NCBI GenBank assembly: GCA_030620375.1
Contig: JAUXEW010000050.1
Coordinates: 1-13,896, forward strand
DNA length: 13,896 nucleotides
Direction: 5' to 3'
DNA from: Desulfobacteraceae bacterium
GTDB taxonomy: Bacteria; Desulfobacterota; Desulfobacteria; Desulfobacterales; UBA5616
Shown here: one piece after another, positions 1-7,355 of the stretch
How the letters are laid out: every line of letters begins with the position of its first letter
Position numbering within the stretch: the stretch's first letter is position 1
The notes under the pieces: model-generated
Databases searched by the model: none
What the model was told of the DNA's origin: nothing
The model's input: the letters and a program-made list of their open reading frames with translations, nothing else
Made by a program: the position numbers and the translations under genes

Positions 1-162
1 GTCGGCATAATGGAGAAAAATGTGGTAATTTCCCAAATTTGGACGTACTTGTCCATTGATGCGGGACGACATTTTTTTAACATGCGCCCTTAACAGAGAA
101 ACGGTGAGTCCGGAACAACACAAGTTGATCATGGCGGCGATCTCGCTAAGCGTTTCTTTCAT
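1..162 (-). CDS. Possible partial ORF running off the left edge, unrecognised
   Basis: On the minus strand an ATG at 162-160 opens a frame that stays free of stops for 54 codons to base 1, so the 3' end is outside the window. The visible protein begins MKETLSEIAAMINL and contains a CC pair at residues 15-16; I recognise no family. There is no convincing ribosome binding site: the nearest purine run (GAGG) lies about 19 nt upstream. The ATG overlaps the stop of the decayed transposase-like frame upstream. It may be a real gene, or the next part of a decayed mobile element, or chance. Confidence 0.25.
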   Translation of the reverse strand, partial: MKETLSEIAAMINLCCSGLTVSLLRAHVKKMSSRINGQVRPNLGNYHIFLHYAD

Positions 163-220
163 ATTCGCGAAAGGACCCCGACCTCTATCATAAATCCTTT
201 GTTTACCCTTCGGGAAAGCC

Positions 221-254
221 GAAGATTCCCCGTAGCTTGCTGCGGGGAATCTTC
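221..254. repeat. REP-like perfect palindrome (copy A)
   Basis: A perfect 12-bp inverted repeat, GAAGATTCCCCG (221-232) and CGGGGAATCTTC (243-254), flanks a 10-nt loop TAGCTTGCTG. It is followed by AATAGC. There is no T-run on the plus strand after the stem, so a simple intrinsic terminator is unlikely. The core and flank recur in degenerate form near 1922 and 7356. It adjoins a transposase-like remnant, which supports a REP/RAYT-type element. Confidence 0.7.
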
Positions 255-362
255 AATAGCTATCGCACGTCCCCGCGCAACCGAATGGCTGATTGCCGGT
301 TGAAAAAGTTTCAGCTCCTTACTCAACCATGTCAATTTGAACAATGGATCATGTCGAATCAA
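243..362 (-). pseudogene. Remnant resembling the C-terminal HTH of a REP-associated (Y1/RAYT-like) transposase
   Basis: The minus-strand frame from 362 to 243 encodes LSKELKLFQPAISHSVARG followed by RAIAIED. This resembles the C-terminal helix-turn-helix of Y1 (REP-associated tyrosine) transposases of deltaproteobacteria, which typically reads like LAKxLxxxQPAVSxSVxRGExIAxE. Only about 30 residues look conserved. The frame stays open upstream only to a TAA at 443-441, and I see no catalytic HUH motif or Y1 tyrosine region there, so most of the gene is missing. The similarity ends exactly where the frame enters the palindrome at 221-254, the arrangement expected when such a transposase is flanked by its own REP-like repeat. 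The residues coded beyond the palindrome look random. Seen: the HTH-like string and its position. Inferred: its origin from a transposase. Confidence 0.42.
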
Positions 363-461
363 ACAGGACAGTTGATGGATGGACTGGTTAAAAATCTTTC
401 GTTGTGATATTATCTTTTTTTTCGCATTTTGAATCTCTTTTTAAGGGTAGTAATGTGGTAA

Positions 462-488
462 CATATTATTATAACAACCAATAATATG
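462..488. promoter_or_regulatory. Dyad, candidate operator upstream of the radical SAM gene
   Basis: A perfect inverted repeat with 9-bp arms, CATATTATT (462-470) and AATAATATG (480-488), is separated by 9 nt (ATAACAACC). It sits just upstream of a TATAAT box at 492-497 and covers where a -35 element would fall, a position suited to a repressor or dimeric activator. It is AT-rich, so chance is possible. No regulator gene is visible in the window. Confidence 0.4.
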
Positions 489-497
489 CCGTATAAT
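469..497 (+). promoter_or_regulatory. Candidate sigma-70-type promoter for the radical SAM - prmA unit
   Basis: A perfect -10 hexamer TATAAT lies at 492-497. The hexamer 17 bp upstream, TTATAA at 469-474, matches the -35 consensus poorly (3 of 6), so activation through the overlapping dyad is plausible. It would give a leader of roughly 90 nt before the start codon. The stretch 363-591 shows no gene and is AT-rich, fitting a promoter region. Confidence 0.35.
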
Positions 498-591
498 CCC
501 AAAAATGTGAAGTCAAAATGCGTTTAAATACTTATTTTCAAAGAACTTTTTATGCTTTTCTACAGAAGCGAACTAATAACGTGCAGGTATT

Positions 592-1908
592 ATGATGGAT
601 CCTTTGATAACCGGGGTTGTTGCCGATCCCGGCGGTAAAATTTTTGAACTTGAGGGATATGCGGCTGTGGGAATGGCGGGCACCTCGCTGGTTCCCCTGA
701 CCCGGAAAAAAACGATAAACATGCCGTATGGCGGAGAGTTGATGCTGTTGCCGGATAGACACCCCATTTTATATCATATATCAAAAAAAAGATTCGAGGT
801 TTTAAAAAGGAATCCGTATAAGCCCGGAGAACCGATATTTCCGGTAGCCGCGTTTAATTCTCCCGGTTTTTTTAACCGCTATATCAGTGCATTTCATGAG
901 GGGAAAAAGGCCGGATATTTACCGCTTTTTTCTTACGGCGGCGTAGGCTGGTATAAAGATAAGTTCAGAACTGCGGCAATTCTTGTAGACCGGGAGAAGC
1001 GGCAGGATTTAAGACTCATGAAACCAAACGATGTGCGTGCCGGTATCGATACAGCAAGAAAAATGATGCCGGCAAATAGATTGCGGAAGCACCTTGAAAA
1101 ATGTGCATTGACATATGGATGCCCGGCCGGGAAAAACTTTTTTTTAGGTCGTTATGAAGCACCGCTGCCGGCTGCCACGGCTTGTAACGCCAGATGCCTA
1201 GGGTGTATATCCTTGCAGGAAAAAGATGAGATCAAATGCAGCCAGGATCGAATTGAATTTACGCCAAGCCCTGAAGAAATCGCCCAGGTGGCAGTATTTC
1301 ATATTCACCGGGTTCCCCGGGCCGTTGTCAGTTTCGGACAGGGATGTGAGGGGGATCCGCTTTTGGCCGCTCATGTGATCGAGCCGGCCATCAGAAAAAT
1401 ACGCTCCGAAACACCGAACGGCACCATCAACATGAACACCAACGGCAGTAAACCGGATATTTTAAGCCGCATGTTTTACGCCGGTCTGGACAGTGTCCGC
1501 ATTAGCTTAAACAGCGTCAGAAAAGAATGCTATGAAGCTTATTTTCGTCCTGTGGGATACCGATTTTCAGATGTTATCAATAGTATTGAGATGGCAATTG
1601 CCCGTAACCGGTTTGTGGCCATTAACTATTTAAACTGCCCGGGATTCACGGATACGCCTCAAGAGTTTGAAGCATTGGGAGCCTTTTTAGAAACGGTTCC
1701 CATCAACATGATTCAATGGCGGAATTTAAATTTTGATCCGAAGCGATACTGGGAGGTCATGGATCAAGTGGAACCGCACGGCATGCCGTTGGGCATGAAA
1801 AAAATATTTAACCGGGTCAAGAAAAAATTTCCAAACATACGGCATGGGTATTACAATCCACCCAAAGAAACGTTTTGGAAACCTTTTCAAAATATCCCCT
1901 TGGATTGA
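592..1908 (+). CDS. Radical SAM protein of unknown substrate
   Basis: A 438-residue radical SAM enzyme. The iron-sulfur motif CNARCLGC (C198, C202, C205; CxxxCxxC) should bind the [4Fe-4S] cluster that cleaves S-adenosylmethionine. GQGCEGDP (249-256) sits where the SAM-binding GGEP motif is expected, followed by barrel-like segments INMNTNG (279-285) and DSVRISLNS (300-308). About 185 residues precede the cluster motif, an unusual N-terminal domain with C171 and C177 near its end; C216 lies just after the cluster motif. I can assign no substrate. ATG codons lie at 592 and 595; the AGG at 585-587 is 4 nt from the first and 7 nt from the second, so 595 may be the true start. prmA follows after about 60 nt on the same strand, suggesting co-transcription. 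The protein lacks a signal peptide and should be cytoplasmic. Confidence 0.88.
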   Translation: MMDPLITGVVADPGGKIFELEGYAAVGMAGTSLVPLTRKKTINMPYGGELMLLPDRHPILYHISKKRFEVLKRNPYKPGEPIFPVAAFNSPGFFNRYISAFHEGKKAGYLPLFSYGGVGWYKDKFRTAAILVDREKRQDLRLMKPNDVRAGIDTARKMMPANRLRKHLEKCALTYGCPAGKNFFLGRYEAPLPAATACNARCLGCISLQEKDEIKCSQDRIEFTPSPEEIAQVAVFHIHRVPRAVVSFGQGCEGDPLLAAHVIEPAIRKIRSETPNGTINMNTNGSKPDILSRMFYAGLDSVRISLNSVRKECYEAYFRPVGYRFSDVINSIEMAIARNRFVAINYLNCPGFTDTPQEFEALGAFLETVPINMIQWRNLNFDPKRYWEVMDQVEPHGMPLGMKKIFNRVKKKFPNIRHGYYNPPKETFWKPFQNIPLD

Positions 1909-1921
1909 AGCTTGTCCTCAA

Positions 1922-1955
1922 CAGCGAGCGCATTGCCCGTCGCTTGCTGCTGCGG
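1922..1955. repeat. REP-like hairpin between the radical SAM gene and prmA (copy B)
   Basis: CAGCGAGCG (1922-1930) can pair with CGCTTGCTG (1941-1949), a 9-bp stem with one G-U pair and a 10-nt loop CATTGCCCGT. The following TGCGGGG (to about 1957) allows an alternative stem with CCCG at 1936-1939. The GCTTGCTG and CGGGG strings match copy A, and GCGAGCGCATT matches GCGAGTGCATT in copy C. It ends just before the prmA ribosome binding site, so in mRNA it could affect prmA expression or 3'-end stability of the upstream message. Confidence 0.55.
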
Positions 1956-1969
1956 GGTTAGGAATTAGA

Positions 1970-2893
1970 ATGAAATGGCTGGAAGCCAAAGTCATATTGG
2001 AGAATGATGCGGCGGTGTTTGTCGTGGAGGTGGTTGCGGATATTTTTTCCGACTTCGGTCTTCAGGGAACCGTTATTGAAGCGCCCGATAATGAGCCGGA
2101 AGAGGGGTGGGGCGATGACGCGTCGGGCCGGCCGGAGAAACCGGCTGTAATCGGATATTTCCCCCAAAACCATCTGATTGAAAAACGATGTGAACATCTG
2201 GAAAAACGGCTTTCAAATCTTAAGCAAACAAGCCGTGTAAAATATAGTGTGGTCTATCGGGAAATTGATGAGGAGGACTGGGCTGAATCCTGGAAAACCT
2301 ATTTCGTGCCGGAAAGGATCACTGATCGTATCATTGTAAAACCGACCTGGCGTGAATATGACGCAACCCCGGGTGATATCATCCTGGAGATCGATCCGGG
2401 AATGGCCTTTGGTACGGGAATTCATCCCACTACCGCTGCCTGTATACAAATGATCCAGACCTATTTGAGACCCGGTGACCGGATGCTGGACGTTGGGACC
2501 GGGTCCGGCATTTTAATGGTTGCCGGCGCAAAGCTCGGCGCGTCACAGATAAGCGGTATTGATATCGATGAAGTTGCCGTAGCGGTTGCGCGAAAAAACC
2601 TGGTGCAAAACCGGATCGATCCGGAAACATTCGAGGTTATGACCGGAAACCTTATCGACCCGGTAAATGGCCGGTTTGAGCTGGTTGTCAGCAATATCTT
2701 ATCGGAAATTATTATACGGTTATTGGATCACATTCATCTGGTTTTGGTGAAAAACGGGATTTTGATTTGCAGCGGGATTATTGAAAAAAACAGAGACCCC
2801 GTTGTTCAAAAAATGATATCTACCGGATTTGAAATTATCGAGGCCCCGGTCAAGGAGGGTTGGGTTACTATTGCGGGGAGCTTCAATCACTAG
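1970..2893 (+). CDS. prmA: Ribosomal protein L11 methyltransferase
   Basis: PrmA transfers methyl groups from S-adenosylmethionine to ribosomal protein L11 in the cytoplasm. The 307-residue protein has an N-terminal substrate-recognition region (about 1-110, including DEEDWAESWK) and a class I methyltransferase domain. Signature motifs are DPGMAFGTG with IHPTT following (142-155), the SAM-binding loop DVGTGSG (174-180), the acidic GIDID (196-200), and SNIL (241-244) at the catalytic loop. Length is normal for the family. The frame is open back to 1844, but I choose ATG 1970: AGGA at 1960-1963 is 6 nt upstream, the protein then starts MKWLEAKV as expected, and an upstream start would overlap the radical SAM gene and read through the hairpin. 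An acidic, gly-rich insert at about 42-57 (EPEEGWGDD) is slightly unusual. The stop overlaps the stop of the convergent GTPase gene. Confidence 0.95.
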   Translation: MKWLEAKVILENDAAVFVVEVVADIFSDFGLQGTVIEAPDNEPEEGWGDDASGRPEKPAVIGYFPQNHLIEKRCEHLEKRLSNLKQTSRVKYSVVYREIDEEDWAESWKTYFVPERITDRIIVKPTWREYDATPGDIILEIDPGMAFGTGIHPTTAACIQMIQTYLRPGDRMLDVGTGSGILMVAGAKLGASQISGIDIDEVAVAVARKNLVQNRIDPETFEVMTGNLIDPVNGRFELVVSNILSEIIIRLLDHIHLVLVKNGILICSGIIEKNRDPVVQKMISTGFEIIEAPVKEGWVTIAGSFNH

Positions 2894-4320
2894 ATAGTTT
2901 CCGGTTTCATATCCGGCTCGTCACACTCATCATACTGAATGGCGGATAGTTCATTTAAGGCCTCACGAATTTCCCGGGTGCCTTTATCGAATACCATCCA
3001 GACGTCCTTATATTCTTTTTTTACTTCCTTCAAGGAGAATCGGCCACCGGTCTTGTCCAGATACTGATACACAAGATTACTGATCGCCTTCCAGCTGTCA
3101 AGTCGCGTCTGGCTGTTTAGAGACGTTAAGGTGTCAATGGTTTTCAATTTTTTACGATGAAATCTCGAATTATAATATTTTTTAAAGACGGTCAGCCACA
3201 GCGATAGAATGAGTAACGAGCAAACCCCTCCGGCGCCAAACAGCATCGGCTGATCCAGTCCGGCAAATAAAGGGCCGGCCATCATGGCGAAGATCGAAGC
3301 ACCTCCGCCAAGCAGGCTGACTGCAATGCCGAGGAGTGCATATTTCAGGCTTGCCTTTCGAAAATTTAGCCGGTAATTGACCAGGGCCTCCAATAAGTGT
3401 GACAGGCGCTCACCGTGGATTTCCACAAAAGCGGCCAGGTTGTCCAGATGGCGGCGAGGGGCCTGCAGGATGGCCTTCCTTAGTTCTTCCCGTTGATTTT
3501 CAAGATGGCGCAGATAGCTAAAATCCGGCTCGGATTGTCGATCAGAAGCTCTTGAAGCCCGATGCGAATAGGTTAAGTGTATCATGGGAACATCTTTTCG
3601 CCCCGTCATTTGTGACAGGTTCCAGCATAGCGTTCCGTATACCCGTAAAAGATCGGTCAGGGATTCACATTCGTCGATACGATTTAATACAAAGAGAACC
3701 CGGTCTTCAAAGGTTCTTGCGGGAAGTGTATCCCTCAGGCTGGTGTATGCCTCGCGGACGGTGCCGGCCTTATGCGGGTCGAACAACACCAGCACGAGGT
3801 CGGCAATATGGGCAAAATCGCCGATAACTTCCTGATAGTTGTACCCCCGATCCCGTTCGGTGATACTATCCAGCATACCGGGCGTGTCGACGATGGCGAT
3901 ATTTTTTAAAAACGGTGAGTTGATCTTTTTCAGTCGAAAATGGGCGGCAAAGCGCTGCCCGTGCTTTTTCAGGGTCTCAAACGGGTATTCGGGGTCATTG
4001 AGCAGAAATTTTCCGTCGCGTTCCTCGGTAACCCGGATGGTAACATCGTTTTGCGCCGACTCATCATAAGTTAGAATCGTAAAAGAATCATCCGTTGGGG
4101 CCTGGCCGGTGGCCTGGATTTCTGCTTCAAGAAACTCATTAATCAGGGTTGACTTGCCGGAAGAATAATTCCCCAACACCAATACCAGGGGGCGCCATTT
4201 AATATTGGTTTCCAATGGAGAATCACTATAAGCATAACGAAGCGCCACCGGCGTTAAATGGTTTTCCACCATCTCCAGTATTTCAGATCGAAGTGAATTG
4301 ATATAGTTTTCACGATACAT
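2890..4320 (-). CDS. EHD/dynamin-like membrane GTPase
   Basis: A 476-residue dynamin-superfamily GTPase. The P-loop is GNYSSGKST (50-58), preceded by RPLVLVL; the switch I threonine is probably in APTDDSF (74-80); G3 is DTPG (145-148), and G4 is NRID (213-216), a variant of NKxD. VDTPG, then RDRGYNYQEV, LVLVLFDPHK and FVLNRID read closely like the eukaryotic EHD proteins (PTTD, DSPG, RGYDF, LLFDAHK, VLNKAD). No EH domain is present. Two hydrophobic stretches (about 327-350 and 358-379) should form a membrane hairpin, followed by a basic stretch KKYYNSRFHRKKLK and a helical C-terminal part, so the protein probably sits at the inner membrane with the GTPase in the cytoplasm. The ATG at 4320 has AGGGA 5 nt upstream, and the VWA gene ends 21 nt before it, so it is the last gene of the operon. 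Bacterial dynamin-like proteins remodel or fuse membranes; that role here is inference. Confidence 0.85.
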   Translation of the reverse strand: MYRENYINSLRSEILEMVENHLTPVALRYAYSDSPLETNIKWRPLVLVLGNYSSGKSTLINEFLEAEIQATGQAPTDDSFTILTYDESAQNDVTIRVTEERDGKFLLNDPEYPFETLKKHGQRFAAHFRLKKINSPFLKNIAIVDTPGMLDSITERDRGYNYQEVIGDFAHIADLVLVLFDPHKAGTVREAYTSLRDTLPARTFEDRVLFVLNRIDECESLTDLLRVYGTLCWNLSQMTGRKDVPMIHLTYSHRASRASDRQSEPDFSYLRHLENQREELRKAILQAPRRHLDNLAAFVEIHGERLSHLLEALVNYRLNFRKASLKYALLGIAVSLLGGGASIFAMMAGPLFAGLDQPMLFGAGGVCSLLILSLWLTVFKKYYNSRFHRKKLKTIDTLTSLNSQTRLDSWKAISNLVYQYLDKTGGRFSLKEVKKEYKDVWMVFDKGTREIREALNELSAIQYDECDEPDMKPETI

Positions 4321-4341
4321 GGTTTTCCCTTAGCGACCGGA

Positions 4342-5934
4342 TCATATTTTACCACCGCGCCTTTTGATCTCTTCGACAAGAACCAATTCCCCGAGTTTGC
4401 CGGGTACACACATGACCGCTCTGCCCCGATTGATTTTGGCTATCGTATGGGTGAACTCCACCAGAACAGGGTTGTCATCCAGCATAAAGGTTTCAATATT
4501 CATGCCCTTGGCGGTGACTTTTCTGACTTCGGCAAGGGTGGCCTTACATGCGTTGGGGCTCAGTCCGAACATGGAATCCGGCAATTCCACATAAAGATGA
4601 TTTCCTTCATAATAGGCCGTGGGTTGGCCATCCGTAATAACAATGACCCGGTTATTTCTGTTTCCGCTTTTTTTGATTAATTTCATAGCCACGCGAAGGC
4701 CGCCTTGCAGATTCGTATACGGCCGGTCTGTATCCCAAACGGCAAGGGCAAGTTCATTGCCCTTTAATTCTCTGGCTTCAGTGGAAAAGCCGACAACATG
4801 GAACGTGTCTTTTGGGAATCGGGTCCGGATATAATGATCCAGGGCAAGAGCCACTTTTTTGCCGGCTTCAAACCGTCCTTCCCAGGACATGGACCAGGAC
4901 AGGTCCAGCAGAATAATCGTCGTCGATGTAATGAGCTGTTCTCTTTCCCGGACATAAATATCCTCGGGAGACAACTCGATACGGCCATTTTTAATAAAAT
5001 CTTTGGACACGGCCTTTAAAATGGTTTTGGTAATATCCAAATCAAAACGATCTCCGTATTCGTATGGGCGTGATGAATCCGGTTCGATTTCACCGGATTG
5101 GGGCGCATTGCCGGATTGACCGCCCTGCCGGTCTTTTTTGACATGATGATATATTTTTCCAAATGCTGTCTCACCCAAGGCCCGCATCCCCCTCGGGGTC
5201 ATGTTAAACCCGGTTTTTCCGTCAAAATCGGCAACCCCTTCTTTGGAAATAATATCCGGAAGTTGAAGCAGAATGTTGAGGGACTGTTCCGCCGGATCTC
5301 CCAACGCTTTTTGCAAGTCCTTGAGGTTAACTTTCGAAATCTGGCCCCTTAACAGCTGTTTTTGAAGTTTTTCAATCGATTTGAAACGACGCATGAGTTC
5401 AAGTGCCTGATCAAAATCCAAAGACTCATCGCCGGTAAAATGCGCGGCATATTGACCATAAAAATCATAAAGTTCGAGAATATCGTTTTTACGACTTTCC
5501 CATTTATCAAATAAGGATTGGCTGTCCGGGTTAGTGAATTCAAAATTATCGAGTTGCTTTAATTTTTCCAACAGGCCGGGTTGCAGTTCCTCATATGACG
5601 GCGGTGGCGCTATCCCTTTTTGCGTCCGTGTCACGGCTTCGTCAGCCAGAAGACGTTTCAGGTCCGCCATGGGTTTGTCAAAGGCTTTTTCAAGGTTGTA
5701 TTGAGAAAAAAGATCTTTTTTTTGCTCTTGAAGCTCTTGGACCATTTCAGAAAGCCCCATTACCCTGAAGTTCATGCCGGCCATCTGAAAGCCGTTCCAA
5801 AACATTTGTGCCAGGGACATGTTCGGGCTCATGCCTTTTAAGATATTGTCCATGAATTTATCGACAATTTCTTTTTTACTTAAACTAAATGGGGATTGTG
5901 TGCCGTCCCATCTTGTATAAGTCATACGTCTCAT
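4342..5934 (-). CDS. VWA domain protein paired with the MoxR-like ATPase
   Basis: A 530-residue protein with a C-terminal von Willebrand A domain (about 335-515). A complete metal-binding MIDAS is visible: DLSWS (D344, S346, S348), T407 in TNLQGG, and D435 in ITDGQP. Just before the domain is a conserved-looking block RPYEYGDRFDLD (289-300) that I associate with VWA partners of magnesium-chelatase-like ATPases. The N-terminal 280 residues are helical and charged with no recognised fold. There is no signal peptide, so it should be cytoplasmic. Its ATG overlaps the ATPase stop in ATGA (5934-5931), pointing to translational coupling and equimolar synthesis; no strong ribosome binding site is present. 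By analogy with BchD/CoxE-type proteins, it would use the MIDAS to link the AAA+ ring to a client. The client here is unknown. Confidence 0.88.
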   Translation of the reverse strand: MRRMTYTRWDGTQSPFSLSKKEIVDKFMDNILKGMSPNMSLAQMFWNGFQMAGMNFRVMGLSEMVQELQEQKKDLFSQYNLEKAFDKPMADLKRLLADEAVTRTQKGIAPPPSYEELQPGLLEKLKQLDNFEFTNPDSQSLFDKWESRKNDILELYDFYGQYAAHFTGDESLDFDQALELMRRFKSIEKLQKQLLRGQISKVNLKDLQKALGDPAEQSLNILLQLPDIISKEGVADFDGKTGFNMTPRGMRALGETAFGKIYHHVKKDRQGGQSGNAPQSGEIEPDSSRPYEYGDRFDLDITKTILKAVSKDFIKNGRIELSPEDIYVREREQLITSTTIILLDLSWSMSWEGRFEAGKKVALALDHYIRTRFPKDTFHVVGFSTEARELKGNELALAVWDTDRPYTNLQGGLRVAMKLIKKSGNRNNRVIVITDGQPTAYYEGNHLYVELPDSMFGLSPNACKATLAEVRKVTAKGMNIETFMLDDNPVLVEFTHTIAKINRGRAVMCVPGKLGELVLVEEIKRRGGKI

Positions 5935-7331
5935 TTGTATATAATCCCTTTATGAGTGATTTCTCGATTGAGCTTATTGGATAAATGGAGTCCCTCCAGT
6001 ATAAACTCGATAGCGGATGCGGCCCGGGCCGAATTTGTCGGGTCCACCAGCGTTTTGACGGCCTCTTTTAAGCCGTTGATTATATTATACCCGTCCATAT
6101 AATCTTCAGACGGCTGTTCGATCGATATTTCTGCCGACATTCCGTTCTGAAATGAATCCACAATCGGCAGAAGGTCCTCAATATTAAAATACTCATCAAA
6201 CACTATTTTAACAGCGCTTTTTGCCAGGTTTTCAAGAACTTCCAAATCATTGCTGTCCGGTATTTCATATTCCAATTCCAATTTTCCGATAATGGCCGGG
6301 AATGTCGATTCAATGTCCGTAATTCGTGGAACCGCCGCTTTTTCATCCACGGCAAGACACCGCTTAACAGCGCTTCCCACGATGGCTTCGCAGCTTCGAA
6401 TGGAGACGCGACAACTGACACCGGAATGTTGATTGATATCGTTGCTCTTTCTGGCTTGAAAGGTGATTTCAGCTAATATTTCCTTTATAAATTCCGGCAC
6501 ATGGATTTTGATTCCGTCTATTATGAGCGGTTGGATTTCCTGTTCCATGATTTGGATTTCCTGTTTTTTCTTTTTCGGATAGTGGGTTCTGACCTGAACA
6601 TCAAACCGGTCCTTTAAGGGGGTGATGATCCGGCCCCGGTTGGTGTAATCTTCCGGATTGGCTGTAGCAATAATTAAAATATCCAACGGCAGTCGCACGG
6701 GGAACCCTTTGATTTGGAGATCATTTTCCTCCATAATGTTAAAAAAGGCCACTTGAATTTTTTCCGCCAGGTCCGGGAGTTCGTTAACGGCAAAAATGCT
6801 TCGATTGGCCCGCGGGACCAGTCCGAAATGTATGGCGGATTCATCATCCAAGGTTCTCCCCTGGGCAATTTTAATCGGGTCAACTTCCCCGATGAGGTCA
6901 GCAGTGCTGACATCAGAAGTTGCCAACTTTTCAATCAACCTTCTGTCTTTTGGAATGTAAGTGATGGGAAGATTATTCCCCAATTCGGCCAGTCTGTTGC
7001 GACAGTCCACACAAATAGGGTCAAACGGGTTGTCATGAATCGGACATCCGTCAATCGCCGGCATTTCATCGTCTAAAAAATCGGTCAGGCTCCTGATGAT
7101 TCGACTCTTTCCCTGACCCCTTTCACCCAGAATAATCATATTATGACCGCACAAAATGGCGTTGATCAGGCCCGGCAATACACTGTCATCATATCCGATT
7201 ATGCCGGGGAAGAGCGGTTCATTATTTTGTAATTTTTTGATTAGATTTATCCGCATTTCTTCCCTGACCGTCGGCAGGCTTGAAACCTGCTTTTTTAACT
7301 CGCCAAGGGTTTGAGCTTTTTTGTTAGGCAT
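5931..7331 (-). CDS. MoxR/magnesium-chelatase-like AAA+ ATPase
   Basis: A 466-residue AAA+ ATPase of the BchI/MoxR clade. Walker A is GERGQGKS (69-76). The Walker B position reads IFAVNELPDL (179-188), with N183 where most ATPases have D; I believe NEL is usual in this subfamily, so activity is not excluded. Sensor 1 is TANPED (223-228), and DRF (241-243) follows. A short insert after Walker A carries C96, H99, C107 and C110 (CxxH-x7-CxxC), a likely metal site. The frame is open to a GTG at 7337, but AAGGAG at 7342-7337 overlaps that codon and lies 5 nt from the ATG at 7331, so I choose 7331 (protein starts MPNKKAQTLG). It probably forms a ring that, with the VWA protein, remodels another protein or inserts a cofactor. 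It follows the Nudix gene after 100 nt. Confidence 0.9.
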   Translation of the reverse strand: MPNKKAQTLGELKKQVSSLPTVREEMRINLIKKLQNNEPLFPGIIGYDDSVLPGLINAILCGHNMIILGERGQGKSRIIRSLTDFLDDEMPAIDGCPIHDNPFDPICVDCRNRLAELGNNLPITYIPKDRRLIEKLATSDVSTADLIGEVDPIKIAQGRTLDDESAIHFGLVPRANRSIFAVNELPDLAEKIQVAFFNIMEENDLQIKGFPVRLPLDILIIATANPEDYTNRGRIITPLKDRFDVQVRTHYPKKKKQEIQIMEQEIQPLIIDGIKIHVPEFIKEILAEITFQARKSNDINQHSGVSCRVSIRSCEAIVGSAVKRCLAVDEKAAVPRITDIESTFPAIIGKLELEYEIPDSNDLEVLENLAKSAVKIVFDEYFNIEDLLPIVDSFQNGMSAEISIEQPSEDYMDGYNIINGLKEAVKTLVDPTNSARAASAIEFILEGLHLSNKLNREITHKGIIYK

Positions 7332-7336
7332 ATCCA

Positions 7337-7342
7337 CTCCTT
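7337..7342 (-). promoter_or_regulatory. Ribosome binding site deciding the ATPase start
   Basis: On the minus strand AAGGAG spans 7342-7337. It overlaps the in-frame GTG at 7337 and lies 5 nt before the ATG at 7331, so translation should begin at the ATG. Confidence 0.75.
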
Positions 7343-7355
7343 ATAATATTGAACA

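Noticed and set aside
1844..1969. N-terminal extension of PrmA
   Set aside because: It would overlap the radical SAM gene by 65 bases and read through a hairpin; the ATG at 1970 has a good ribosome binding site and gives the expected family N-terminus.
6770..6790. Loss of ATPase activity because Walker B has N in place of D
   Set aside because: The NELPDL form appears to be normal for this ATPase subfamily, and the glutamate, Walker A and sensor 1 are intact.
6714..7076. Plus-strand frame of 120 codons inside the AAA+ ATPase gene
   Set aside because: It is antisense to the Walker motifs of the ATPase and has no recognisable features.
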